A stretch of DNA of 27,296 bases from Armatimonadetes bacterium UBA5352 (lineage in GTDB: Bacteria; Armatimonadota; Zipacnadia; Zipacnadales; UBA5352): NCBI GenBank assembly GCA_002411015.1, contig DHPY01000118.1:1-27296 (forward strand). Direction: 5' to 3'. Under the pieces are notes generated by a model that worked only from the letters and a program-made list of their open reading frames with translations, was not told the DNA's origin and searched no databases. Every line of letters begins with the position of its first letter. Positions within the stretch are counted from its first letter, which is position 1. A program made the translations under genes and the position numbers. Shown here piece after piece: positions 10,970 to 19,320 of this stretch.

Positions 10970-12229
10970 CTACGCCCGCGGCAGGATCCGCTCCCACCAC
11001 TGCATGACCCGTCCGAGAAGCGTCTGCTGGCCGTCGCGGCCTGGCCTCGCGCCGGCGCCTTCGCGCGCGGCCAGCAGCGCCAAGCCGACGCCGGTTGCGT
11101 ACACCGGGCTGGACACGGTGTCCACCATGCCGGTGATACCTCGCGGGCTGCCGACACGCACCGGCAGGTTGTCCAGTACACGCGAGGCGAGCACGGTCGT
11201 CTCCGGCAGCTTCGCCCCGCCTCCCGAGAGCACGATGCCCGCGCTTGCGTGTTCGTAGAGGCCCGCTCGCTTGATATTGCTTCGGACGAGCGAAAAGGTT
11301 TCCTCGAGTCGTGGTTCGATGATCTCCGCCACCAGCCGCAGCGGCACGTGCTCGGACTGATGGCCGTTCGCGAGCTGCACCTGCACGTTCTCGTTCTCTT
11401 GGATGCGGTCGGGCAAGGCGTGGCCGTAGCGGCACTTGAGCTTCTCGGCCTCATCGAAGCTCAGGCGCAGCAGCCTGGAGATATCACGGGTGATGTGGTT
11501 GCCGCCGATGGGGATCGCGGAGGTATGCGCGATCGAGCCGTCAAGGAAGACTGCGATGTCGCTGGTGCCGCCGCCGATGTCTATGAGGATGACGCCGAGG
11601 TCACGTTCAGCGTCGGTCACAACCGCCTGCGCAGTCGCGATCGGCTCAAGGACGCGGCGGACGACGCCTACGCCGGCATCTATCGCGCAGCGCTCCATGT
11701 TCTCGACGATGCTGGCAGTTCCCGTGACCGCATGCAGTTCGACATCCAGCCGCCTCGCCGACATCCCGATCGGCCGCGAGACGCCCGCCTCCCCGTCCAC
11801 TGTGAACTCGCGCACGACCTCGTGGATGATCTCGCGGTCCTGCGGCAGGGGCACGCCGTCTCGGGCGCTCTGGATCGCGCGCTGCACGTCATGCTCGGAG
11901 ATCGCGGGACCGGGGGAGACGTTCGTACGGCCGGTGACGTTGACGGAGGAGATGTGCGCGCCGGTGATGCCCACGAAGGCCTGCCGGATCTGCACATTCG
12001 CCTGCTCCTGCGCCGCCTCCACGGAGGCGCGAATGGCGCCGATAGCGTCCTCGCGATCGACGATGACGCCTCGCTTCAGCCCGGCTGATGGGGTCAGCCC
12101 GACGCCGAAGATCTCGAGGCGCCCATCGCTCTGAGGGCACCCGATGATCGTGCAGATCTTCGTAGTGCCGACGTCGATTCCGGCCACGAATGAGCCGTTG
12201 AGCAAAAGTGAAGCCTCCGCGAAAGCCAT
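10970..12229 (-). CDS. ftsA: Cell division protein FtsA
   Basis: 419 residues from ATG 12229. An alternative start is TTG 12205, which has GGAGG at good distance and gives MLNGSFVAGIDVGTTK, closer to known FtsA starts; ATG 12229 has no visible Shine-Dalgarno. FtsA is the actin-like ATPase that tethers the Z-ring to the membrane. Seen: phosphate-1 loop GIDVGTTK, SHS2/1C-type region (AFVGITGAHISSVNVTGRT), phosphate-2 LIDIGGGTSDIAVF, adenosine motif GIVLSGGGAKLPE, and a C-terminal amphipathic helix (GRVMQWWERILPRA) that acts as membrane anchor in the family. It follows ftsQ by 79 nt. ftsZ, nearly always next, is missing here. Confidence 0.95.
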   Translation of the reverse strand: MAFAEASLLLNGSFVAGIDVGTTKICTIIGCPQSDGRLEIFGVGLTPSAGLKRGVIVDREDAIGAIRASVEAAQEQANVQIRQAFVGITGAHISSVNVTGRTNVSPGPAISEHDVQRAIQSARDGVPLPQDREIIHEVVREFTVDGEAGVSRPIGMSARRLDVELHAVTGTASIVENMERCAIDAGVGVVRRVLEPIATAQAVVTDAERDLGVILIDIGGGTSDIAVFLDGSIAHTSAIPIGGNHITRDISRLLRLSFDEAEKLKCRYGHALPDRIQENENVQVQLANGHQSEHVPLRLVAEIIEPRLEETFSLVRSNIKRAGLYEHASAGIVLSGGGAKLPETTVLASRVLDNLPVRVGSPRGITGMVDTVSSPVYATGVGLALLAAREGAGARPGRDGQQTLLGRVMQWWERILPRA

Positions 12230-12308
12230 CCGACGTGGTTGGTACAGTGCGCTGCCTGCGCGTCTTCTTCGCCAGCTTCCGGGAATCCTCCATACATCCC
12301 CCCGGCAC

Positions 12309-13169
12309 TCAGTCAACGCGCTTGAAGGTCGGACGCGACGGAACGCGCAGGTCAATGTAGAGGAGTCGCTCGCCCCTGTCCTCGAGCGAGTGCAGGAGCT
12401 TGCCGAAAAGCAGCGCCTTCTCCTCGAGCAGCTCCTGGTTGCCGAGTTTCCCGAGCACTCCACCCGCCGTCAACACCTCAACGCGAACCGGGTGGCTGAG
12501 GTCTATCCGCGCATCCGCGAGCAGCCCCGTCTGCTCCAGCCCCGCGCGCACCGCGTTCATCATCTCCACGTCCGAGCCCCGCAACTTCGCGCCCACCGCG
12601 AGGGCTGAAGGCTCCTCAACGCGCACCCGCGGCATCCCCTCAGGCGCGCTGCCCGTCCAATGAAGGCACATGCCCTCGGCATCCACCACCATCAGCCGCT
12701 CCTCCTGGTGCACGACCGCAACCGGCGTCCGCGGCTCAACCACGATCGTGAGCGTTGACGGCAGCGCGCGATCAACGCGTACCGCCTGCGCGCGCGGCAG
12801 GCGCCCGATCCGCCCCTCGATCTCCCGCATCGGCGGCAGCCAGATCGTGCCGAAGGAGATCGCCTTCGCCACCTGCGCCGCCTCTGTCGCGAGGCTCTCA
12901 TCGGCCGACTGCACCTGCACATCGCGCACCTGGAACATCGGTGAGCCCAGCACCCCGAGCAGCAGGCCGGCAAGTGCTGCGGCAAACACCATCGACACCG
13001 CGGCCGCCATCAGCCGCTTCCGGGAGCGGAGCCGCTCGGTCCGCTCCGCCTCCCGCGCACCCTCGGCACGGCTGAGGTGGCCCCGCCCGACGCGCGGCGG
13101 CTCCTCGCGCGGGGCGGCCCCGGCAGGGGGCATCCGGCCGCCCCGTTGTGCCTGCCGATCTACCCGCAT
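12309..13169 (-). CDS. ftsQ: Cell division protein FtsQ/DivIB
   Basis: 286 residues; its ATG at 13169 overlaps the murC stop by 10 bp. A basic, Pro-rich cytoplasmic tail (1-52) precedes one transmembrane helix (about 54-76, MAAAVSMVFAAALAGLLLGVLG). A POTRA domain comes next (FQVRDVQVQSADES ... RVDRALPSTLTIVVEPRTPVAVV), then a beta-domain (YIDLRVPSRPTFKRV at the end). FtsQ links early and late divisome proteins and binds FtsB and FtsL. Identification rests on topology, POTRA pattern and position between murC and ftsA, since the sequence is poorly conserved in this family. Confidence 0.88.
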   Translation of the reverse strand: MRVDRQAQRGGRMPPAGAAPREEPPRVGRGHLSRAEGAREAERTERLRSRKRLMAAAVSMVFAAALAGLLLGVLGSPMFQVRDVQVQSADESLATEAAQVAKAISFGTIWLPPMREIEGRIGRLPRAQAVRVDRALPSTLTIVVEPRTPVAVVHQEERLMVVDAEGMCLHWTGSAPEGMPRVRVEEPSALAVGAKLRGSDVEMMNAVRAGLEQTGLLADARIDLSHPVRVEVLTAGGVLGKLGNQELLEEKALLFGKLLHSLEDRGERLLYIDLRVPSRPTFKRVD

Positions 13170-14548
13170 GCCAGCTCCTCTGCCACGCGCCGGATATCCC
13201 CCGCGCCCAGCGTCAAAATGAGGTCGTCCGGGCGCGCCATCTCCCGCACGAGCGGCGTGATCGCCTCGCGCTCCGCAACATAGCGCACCGACAGTCCGGG
13301 TGCCAGCTCCTGCACCCTCTGAGCGAGTTGCTCCGCACCCACGCCCGGGATCGGGTCCTCGCGCGCCGCGTAGATGCCGGCCACGATCACCTCGTCGGCC
13401 GCTGTGAGCGCGCGCGCGAACTCCTCCATGAAGTTCCGTGTGCGCGAGTACAGGTGCGGCTGGAAGATCGCGACGATCCGCCGCTCAGGCCACCCCTTGC
13501 GCGCCGCCGCGAGGGTCGCGGCCACCTCCGTCGGGTGGTGCGCGTAGTCGTCCACCACCAGCGCGCCGCCAAGCTCGCAGATCAGCTCGAAGCGCCGCCC
13601 GACGCCGCGGAAGCTCTCCAGCGCCGCAAGCGCCTCCTCAGGCGCCACGCCGACCTCCGCCGCCGCCGCGATCGCGCAGAGCGCGTTGAGCACGTTGTGC
13701 TCGCCGGGCGCCTGCAGACGGGCCTCCCCCGCGGGCCGCCCCTCGATCAGCAGCCGGAAGCCCTCCCCGAAGGGCCCGGGCTCGATGCGATCGGCGCTGT
13801 AGACGGAGCCGCTCGCGAGGCCGCAGGGGATGGCCCTTCCCGCGCAGCGCTTCACCAGCCCGCCCAACACCGCGCAGTCGGCGCCATGCACGAGGAAGCC
13901 ATCGCGAGGAACCAGCTCGACGAACTCCCCGAAGACTTCGACGACCCGCTCGAAGGTCCCGTGCTGGTCGAGGTGGTCCGCCTCGACGTTCGTGATGATC
14001 TCCGAGCAGGGGCCGTAGCGCAGGAAGGTGCCATCGCTCTCGCAGGCCTCGAAGACCGCGAGGTCCTCCGTGCCCGCGTGGAAGTTCGTGCCGAGGTTCG
14101 CGGCGTCTCCGCCAATCAGCACCAGCGGGTCGCGCCCTGTCTCGAGCATGATCGTGGCGAGCATCGAGCTGGTGGTGGTCTTGCCGTGTGTGCCGGAGAC
14201 AGCGATCTTCGTCATGCCCGCGACGATCGCCGCGAGCAACTCAGAGCGGTGGTAGATCGGCAGCCCGCGTTCGCGCGCGTCGGCAAACTCCGGGTTGGTC
14301 TCGGCGATGGCGGTGGATATCACGACTGCGTCGGCGTGCCCCGCGCCGCCCGCAACCTGCGGAGTGCTGATCGTCACGCCCAGGCACCTCAACTCGTCCA
14401 GCCGCGGGCTCTCGCTGCGATCCGAGCCGGTCACGGTGAAGCCCCGTCCCGCGAGGATCCCCGCAAGCCCGCTCATCCCCACTCCCCCGATGCCCATGAG
14501 GTGCAGGGTGTGATCCGACTGCAATACGAGCGGCCGCGTCTCCGTCAT
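13160..14548 (-). CDS. murC: UDP-N-acetylmuramate--L-alanine ligase
   Basis: 462 residues; ATG 14548 with GGGAG 9 nt upstream. It adds L-alanine to UDP-MurNAc with ATP, the first peptide step. Seen: N-terminal Rossmann motif HLMGIGGVGMSGLA, P-loop SGTHGKTTTSSM, central GEHNVLNALCAIAAA, and C-terminal DDYAHHPTEVAATL typical of MurC. Length is normal and there is no fusion to MurB or Ddl, though both are absent from the cluster. It starts 51 nt after murG and overlaps ftsQ, so ftsQ translation is probably coupled to it. Confidence 0.97.
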   Translation of the reverse strand: MTETRPLVLQSDHTLHLMGIGGVGMSGLAGILAGRGFTVTGSDRSESPRLDELRCLGVTISTPQVAGGAGHADAVVISTAIAETNPEFADARERGLPIYHRSELLAAIVAGMTKIAVSGTHGKTTTSSMLATIMLETGRDPLVLIGGDAANLGTNFHAGTEDLAVFEACESDGTFLRYGPCSEIITNVEADHLDQHGTFERVVEVFGEFVELVPRDGFLVHGADCAVLGGLVKRCAGRAIPCGLASGSVYSADRIEPGPFGEGFRLLIEGRPAGEARLQAPGEHNVLNALCAIAAAAEVGVAPEEALAALESFRGVGRRFELICELGGALVVDDYAHHPTEVAATLAAARKGWPERRIVAIFQPHLYSRTRNFMEEFARALTAADEVIVAGIYAAREDPIPGVGAEQLAQRVQELAPGLSVRYVAEREAITPLVREMARPDDLILTLGAGDIRRVAEELACG

Positions 14549-14599
14549 CCGTCACGTCTCCCGATCGCGCTTCGTAGTAAAGTCTGCGTCGGGTGGATT

Positions 14600-15727
14600 C
14601 TACAGTCCCGAGGCGCTCCCGGCAAGTCCGCCCACGGCGACACTCCGCACGATCTGCGCAATCTCCTGCGCCGCGCCCGGCTTAGCCGCCGCCATCGCCG
14701 CATCGTGCATCGCGCTCAGACGCTCGGCATCGGGCACGATCTCCCGCACCAGCGCCAGCAGGCGCTCGGTGGTGAACGCCTCGTCATCCACGAGCACCGC
14801 CGCCCCGCTTGCCGCCACCGGCTCGGCGTTGAGCCGCTGGTGACCGCCCGCGTGCGGGTAGGGAACCACGATCATCGGCACACCGTGCAGGCATGCCTCC
14901 GCGAGACTCGCCGCGCCGGCCCGCGTGATGAGCAGATCGGCCGCAGCCAGGGCCAGGCCCGCGTTCGGCAGGTGCTCGATGAGGTGGTAGTGCTCCGGGG
15001 AACCAAGCTCCTCCCACTTCCCCCGCAAGGATGCGTAGTCCAGCGCACCGGAGAGGTGCACGACCTGCATCCCGAGCCCGTCCAGCAGCTCCGGCAGCGC
15101 CCCGATGACCGCCATGTTCAGCCGCCGTGCGCCCTGCGAGCCGCCCGTCACCACCAGCGTCGGCCGCCCCGGCTCAAGGCCAAGCTCCGCCATCCCGTGC
15201 TCGCGCGTTGCCTCCGCGACCTCGCGGCGGATCGGATGGCCGGTGACCGTGGCGATCTCGCCGAACACCTCTGCCGCCGCAGGTGACACGCAGGTGACCG
15301 CGGCGGCCCAGTGTGCCGCCATCCGATTCGAGCGATCGGGCTGCACATCAGAGGCATGCAGCACCAGCGGCACCCGCGCGCGATGCGCCGCGATGGCCGC
15401 CGCCGCCCCCACGTAGCCGCCTGTGCTGAAGACGACCTGCGGGCTGAAATCGCGGATGATCCGGCCAGCCTGTGACACCCCGCGGACCAGCCCGATGGCG
15501 CCGTGGATGGCGGCGAGGGACAGGCTGTAGGGCATCGGGCGCGCGTCGATGAGCTCGTGGGTCAGCCCCCGCGCCGCCAAAAGCTGCGCATCCACGCGCC
15601 CGCTGGCGCCCACGAACCGCACCTGCATGTCAGGATACGCCGCCTGCAGCTCCTCAGCAACCGCAATGCACGGGAAGAGGTGACCGGCGGTTCCGCCGCC
15701 GGCAAGGAGTACTCCCATCGCCCTCAT
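14600..15727 (-). CDS. murG: UDP-GlcNAc:undecaprenyl-PP-MurNAc-pentapeptide GlcNAc transferase
   Basis: 375 residues; its ATG overlaps the ftsW stop as ATGA. MurG makes lipid II at the inner face of the membrane. Seen: glycine loop LLAGGGTAGHLFPCIA, FSTGGYVGAAA, second-domain GGSQGARRLN, donor-binding TRAGAASLAEA, and PYPHAGGHQRLNA. The acceptor-domain H-E-Q-N motif reads H-A-S-D (LVLHASDVQPDRSN), an unusual change. Otherwise a normal two-domain GT28 protein located where murG is expected. Confidence 0.95.
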   Translation of the reverse strand: MRAMGVLLAGGGTAGHLFPCIAVAEELQAAYPDMQVRFVGASGRVDAQLLAARGLTHELIDARPMPYSLSLAAIHGAIGLVRGVSQAGRIIRDFSPQVVFSTGGYVGAAAAIAAHRARVPLVLHASDVQPDRSNRMAAHWAAAVTCVSPAAAEVFGEIATVTGHPIRREVAEATREHGMAELGLEPGRPTLVVTGGSQGARRLNMAVIGALPELLDGLGMQVVHLSGALDYASLRGKWEELGSPEHYHLIEHLPNAGLALAAADLLITRAGAASLAEACLHGVPMIVVPYPHAGGHQRLNAEPVAASGAAVLVDDEAFTTERLLALVREIVPDAERLSAMHDAAMAAAKPGAAQEIAQIVRSVAVGGLAGSASGL

Positions 15728-16926
15728 GCCTCACACGACCGCTGATGCCGAGAGACCGCGAGCACTATCCCGGCCGCTGCGGCTGCCGAGACGAGGCTCG
15801 TGCCGCCGCCACTGATGAAGGGCAGGGTAAGTCCGGTGACGGGCATGCAGGAGGTATTCACGGCAATATGCGCGAGGGCCTGGAGGCAGATGAGCGCTGA
15901 GGCGCCCGCGGCTGCATAGAAGCCAAACGAGCTGTCTGACCCGAACGCCAGCTTGAGTCCGCGCGCGGTCAACACCGCGAAGGCGACGAGGACCACAATC
16001 GCGCCGATGAGTCCGAACTCACAGGCAATGACCGAGAAAATGCTGTCCGTGTGCGCGGCCGGGAGCGAGTACCACTTGTCCGGACTCATCCCGAGCCCTG
16101 TCCCGGTCACTCCCCCGCGCGCCTGCGCGATGAGCATGTTGAGGATGTGATAGCGGTCCTTCGGAGGCGCGTTCTCAGGGTCGAGAAAGGCGATGATGCG
16201 CCGCCAGCGATAGGGTTTTGAGTGCGCAAGCGCCAGCCCCAGGCCGAGGCCACCCGCCACGAGAGCGGCCAGGCTCCACAGACGCACGCCGCTGAGAAAC
16301 AGCAGCGCGAACATGATCGACGCGTAGATGGTTGCCATCCCCTGGTCGCGCTGCATCAGCAGCACAACGCCCACACACCCCATGATGAACAGCACCCACG
16401 CGCCCGCCACCCGCCCCTCGAGCTTCCTCTCGTCCTTCTTCGCGAGGACATGCGCCAGCAGCAGGATGAACGCGATCTTCATCGGCTCCGATGGCTGAAA
16501 CCGGGGCAGCCCCGGGAGATCGAGCCAGCGGCGGGCGCCGTTAAGCTCCACGCCCCACGGTGAGAAGAGCACCAGCCCGTTCAGCAGGAGCCCGATGCCC
16601 ACCATCCACGGCATCAACTCCCGCAGGCGCCGGGGAGAGATGCGACTCGCCACCAGCATCAGGGCGAATGCCAGCGCGACGTAGAGCGAGTGCTCCTTGA
16701 CGAAGCGGTAGGCGTCGCCGGGCAGCAGCAGGGCATCCGGGCGCCCGGCCTGGGGGAAGCTCGCCGAGAACACGAAGACGATCCCCGCAATCATCAGCGC
16801 CCACACACAGAGGAAGTACTGCCGGTCAACCGGCCGCGCTACCTCCGCCTCGCTGCTCTCCGCCACACGCCCTCGCCCGTTCGTAGTCCGATTCCACTCC
16901 TCCGCGGCGGCACTCACGCGTCTCAC
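15724..16926 (-). CDS. ftsW: SEDS peptidoglycan polymerase FtsW
   Basis: 400 residues from GTG 16926, which overlaps the murD stop as GTGA. GTG 16917 is equally possible and sits better after GGAGG. FtsW polymerises lipid II at the septum with its transpeptidase partner FtsI. About ten membrane helices. SEDS marks: RFQPSEPMKIAFILLLAH, MQRDQGMA, RIIAFLDPEN, HTDSIFSVIACEFGLIG and PVTGLTLPFISGGGTSL. The cytoplasmic N-terminus of about 35 residues is typical. RodA is the paralogous alternative, but the position between murD and murG points to FtsW. Confidence 0.95.
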   Translation of the reverse strand: MRRVSAAAEEWNRTTNGRGRVAESSEAEVARPVDRQYFLCVWALMIAGIVFVFSASFPQAGRPDALLLPGDAYRFVKEHSLYVALAFALMLVASRISPRRLRELMPWMVGIGLLLNGLVLFSPWGVELNGARRWLDLPGLPRFQPSEPMKIAFILLLAHVLAKKDERKLEGRVAGAWVLFIMGCVGVVLLMQRDQGMATIYASIMFALLFLSGVRLWSLAALVAGGLGLGLALAHSKPYRWRRIIAFLDPENAPPKDRYHILNMLIAQARGGVTGTGLGMSPDKWYSLPAAHTDSIFSVIACEFGLIGAIVVLVAFAVLTARGLKLAFGSDSSFGFYAAAGASALICLQALAHIAVNTSCMPVTGLTLPFISGGGTSLVSAAAAAGIVLAVSRHQRSCEA

Positions 16927-18320
16927 CCCTCCTCGAGCGCCTGCACTGCCTGCCGGAATACCTCTCCGCGCTGCTCGTAGTCGCGGAACATGTCAAAGCT
17001 CGAGCACGCCGGCGCCATGATCACAGCATCACCCGCCTCCGCAAGCTCGTAACCGCGCTGCACAGCCTCCTCCAGCGTCCGCGCCCGCTCCGGCGACCCG
17101 CCGGCCATGCTCTGCTCGATCCGGTCTGCCGCTTCGCCGATCAGGATCACCGCTCGCGGCGCCCCTCCAAGCAGCTTCCCGAGCTCAGTGAACTCCGCGC
17201 CCTTGTCTTTCCCGCCGACGATGGCAACGTACGGCCGCTCCATCGCCCGCAGATCGGCCACCGCCGAATCCGGATTGCTCGCCTTCGAATCGTTGATGAA
17301 CAGCACATCCCCGACCTCGCCCGCGATCTCCATGTGATGCGCGGGCGGCTCATACGCCGAGATCGCCGCCGCCATAGCACCCGCCGGCGCTCCCAGCAGC
17401 CGCGCCATCAGCGCCGCCACAAGCGTGTTCGTCACGTGATGACGCCCCCGCAGCCGCAGGTCGGTCACGGGGCAGATGCGCTCGGTCTCACCCGCCACCC
17501 GCAGGAAGAACTCGCCCGCGTGCACGCCGCCCTGGAGCATCTCGCTCTCAAGCGACACGCGGAGCTTGTGCGCCAGCGTCGCCTCCGCGATCTGTCGCGA
17601 AGGCGCATCATCGTTGTTAATGATCGCTACATCCTCCGGCCGCTGATTCTCAAAGATACGCGCCTTCGCTGAGGTGTAGGCCGCATAGCTCGGGTGCCGG
17701 TCGAGGTGGTCGGGAGTGACGTTCAGCAGCGTGGCAATCCGGGGCCTGAAGAGCACGATCGTCTCGAGCTGGAACGAACTGACCTCCAGAATCGCCGCCA
17801 CGCCGGGCGCGGTCGCGTCCAGCTTCTCGGCGAGCGGCAGGCCGATGTTCCCTGCAAGGATATGCCGGATGCCCGCGTGCTCGAGCATGTCCGAGAGCAT
17901 CCGGCACACGGTACCCTTGCCGTTGGTGCCGGTCACCGCCACTACCGGCGATGCGCAGAGCCGCCACGCGAACTCGAAGGTGCCGAAGGTCTCGGTATCC
18001 CGCGCGCGCGCCTCCACCAGCGCCGGGTGCTCCCATGCGATGCCGGGGCTGGAGATCACCAGGTCAGCGTCGGCGATCTGATCAAAGCGCTCGAACTGCG
18101 GGATGATCCCCGCGCCCCATCGCGTCACCTGCTCCGCGGCCACCGGAAGTTCCACCAGCGGCTTCGCGTCGGCCAGCCGCACGTGCGCACCAGCCTCCGC
18201 GAGGCGCCGGGTCGTCGCGAGGCCGCTGCGCCCCGCGCCGATCACCACGACCTCCCGGCCGCGCAGTGATGCGCGGTAGGCCTCGACTTCGTCGGTGCTC
18301 CGGACAGGCTTCAGTCGCAT
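16923..18320 (-). CDS. murD: UDP-N-acetylmuramoyl-L-alanine--D-glutamate ligase
   Basis: 465 residues; ATG 18320 with GAGGG about 10 nt upstream, 13 nt after the mraY stop. Adds D-glutamate to UDP-MurNAc-L-Ala. Seen: N-terminal VVVIGAGRSGLATTRRLA, ISSPGIAWEHP, P-loop VTGTNGKGTVCRM, ILEVSSFQLE, NVTPDHLDRH and FINDSKASNPDSAVADLRA, followed by VGGKDKG. The residue after the P-loop lysine is Gly, where MurD usually has Ser or Thr; GTNGKGT is more typical of FolC. All other motifs are MurD-specific, so this is a variant rather than a different enzyme. Confidence 0.96.
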   Translation of the reverse strand: MRLKPVRSTDEVEAYRASLRGREVVVIGAGRSGLATTRRLAEAGAHVRLADAKPLVELPVAAEQVTRWGAGIIPQFERFDQIADADLVISSPGIAWEHPALVEARARDTETFGTFEFAWRLCASPVVAVTGTNGKGTVCRMLSDMLEHAGIRHILAGNIGLPLAEKLDATAPGVAAILEVSSFQLETIVLFRPRIATLLNVTPDHLDRHPSYAAYTSAKARIFENQRPEDVAIINNDDAPSRQIAEATLAHKLRVSLESEMLQGGVHAGEFFLRVAGETERICPVTDLRLRGRHHVTNTLVAALMARLLGAPAGAMAAAISAYEPPAHHMEIAGEVGDVLFINDSKASNPDSAVADLRAMERPYVAIVGGKDKGAEFTELGKLLGGAPRAVILIGEAADRIEQSMAGGSPERARTLEEAVQRGYELAEAGDAVIMAPACSSFDMFRDYEQRGEVFRQAVQALEEG

Positions 18321-18333
18321 CTGCGTGACACCC

Positions 18334-19320
18334 TCAGAATGCCGAGATGACCGCGAGGAGGACTCCCGTGGCGGCGAGGCATGCGCCGACGATCCACGCG
18401 CGCACCACGATGGCAGTCTCCTCCCAGCCTGATAGCTCAAAATGATGGTGCAGCGGGGCCATCCGCAGCACCCGCCGGCCCGTCGTGCGGTAGCTCACGA
18501 CCTGCGCGATCACCGACAGCGTCTCAATGACGAAGACCAGGCCCGCGAGGCCCAGCAGCAGCTCGACCCGGGCCGCGATGGCGATCGCGCCGAGCACCGC
18601 GCCCAGGCCGATGCTGCCCACATCGCCCATGAAGACCTTCGCCGGCGCCGCGTTGTGCCACAGGAAACCGGCCGATGCGCCCGCCACCGCCAGTGACAGC
18701 AGTGCCAGTTCGTGCTCACCCACAACCCAGCAGCCCGCCGCCAGAGCGACCGCGCAGAAAGCCGTCAGACCGCCCGCAAGCCCGTCCAGCCCGTCAGTCA
18801 GGTTCACGGCGTTTGCCGAGCCGACGGCGATCACGGCCGCACCGACGATCCACAGCCAGCTCGCTGAGGAGACCGACGCCAGAGTCAGGCCGCTCACGAG
18901 CCGCTCGGGCTCCTGCCCCGAGAGATACCAGACGAGCAGCGCGGCGAACGCGAACTCCATCAGCAGCCGGAACCTTGCGCCGAAGCCGTACGCGGCCTTG
19001 CGGCGCAGCTTCTCGTAGTCATCGCCGAGGCCAACAAGCGCCATGCCCACCGTGAAGCCGATGACCGCCCAGGTCTTCGCGCTCAGCCCCCCGAGTCCGA
19101 CCGCGAGCACCAGCACGAGGATCAGCACCGTGGCGTGTATCGCCAGCCCGCCCATCGAGGGCGTGCCTGCCTTCGAGAGGTGGCTCTCCGGGCCGTCGGA
19201 GCGGATGTGCTGGCGCACGTTCGCCCGCTTCAGCGCCGGGAGCAGCGCTCCGGTAAGGCCCGCGCTCAGCGCGCAGCCGCCGACGAGGCACAGCCATGCG
19301 AGCACCATCTCAATTGTCAT
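18334..19320 (-). CDS. mraY: Phospho-N-acetylmuramoyl-pentapeptide transferase
   Basis: 328 residues. ATG 19320 is preferred because GAGGGG lies 7 nt upstream; it overlaps the murF stop by 11 bp. An ATG at 19308 is possible but lacks a Shine-Dalgarno. MraY moves phospho-MurNAc-pentapeptide onto undecaprenyl phosphate to give lipid I. About ten membrane helices. Motifs: RQHIRSDGPESHLSKAGTPSMGGLAI, GLGDDYEKL, NAVNLTDGLDGLAGGLTAF, FMGDVGSIGLGAVLG (usual T is V) and MAPLHHHFELSGWEE. Position after murF is canonical. Confidence 0.96.
   Translation of the reverse strand: MTIEMVLAWLCLVGGCALSAGLTGALLPALKRANVRQHIRSDGPESHLSKAGTPSMGGLAIHATVLILVLVLAVGLGGLSAKTWAVIGFTVGMALVGLGDDYEKLRRKAAYGFGARFRLLMEFAFAALLVWYLSGQEPERLVSGLTLASVSSASWLWIVGAAVIAVGSANAVNLTDGLDGLAGGLTAFCAVALAAGCWVVGEHELALLSLAVAGASAGFLWHNAAPAKVFMGDVGSIGLGAVLGAIAIAARVELLLGLAGLVFVIETLSVIAQVVSYRTTGRRVLRMAPLHHHFELSGWEETAIVVRAWIVGACLAATGVLLAVISAF

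Noticed and set aside
10813..11454. N-terminal extension of the zinc-finger protein through ftsA
   Set aside because: The open frame continues upstream, but it would overlap ftsA for about 480 bp and its translation there is Arg/Ser/Cys-rich shadow sequence; the coding character starts near 10812.
12094..12308. Small frames between ftsQ and ftsA (for example MYGGFPEAGEEDAQ and MEDSRKLAKKT)
   Set aside because: They run out of frame into ftsA without domain or conservation evidence; the gap is only 79 nt.
13148..15286. 712-codon plus-strand frame across murC and murG
   Set aside because: Shadow of two well-supported minus-strand genes; composition is extreme in Arg, His and Pro and no motif is visible.
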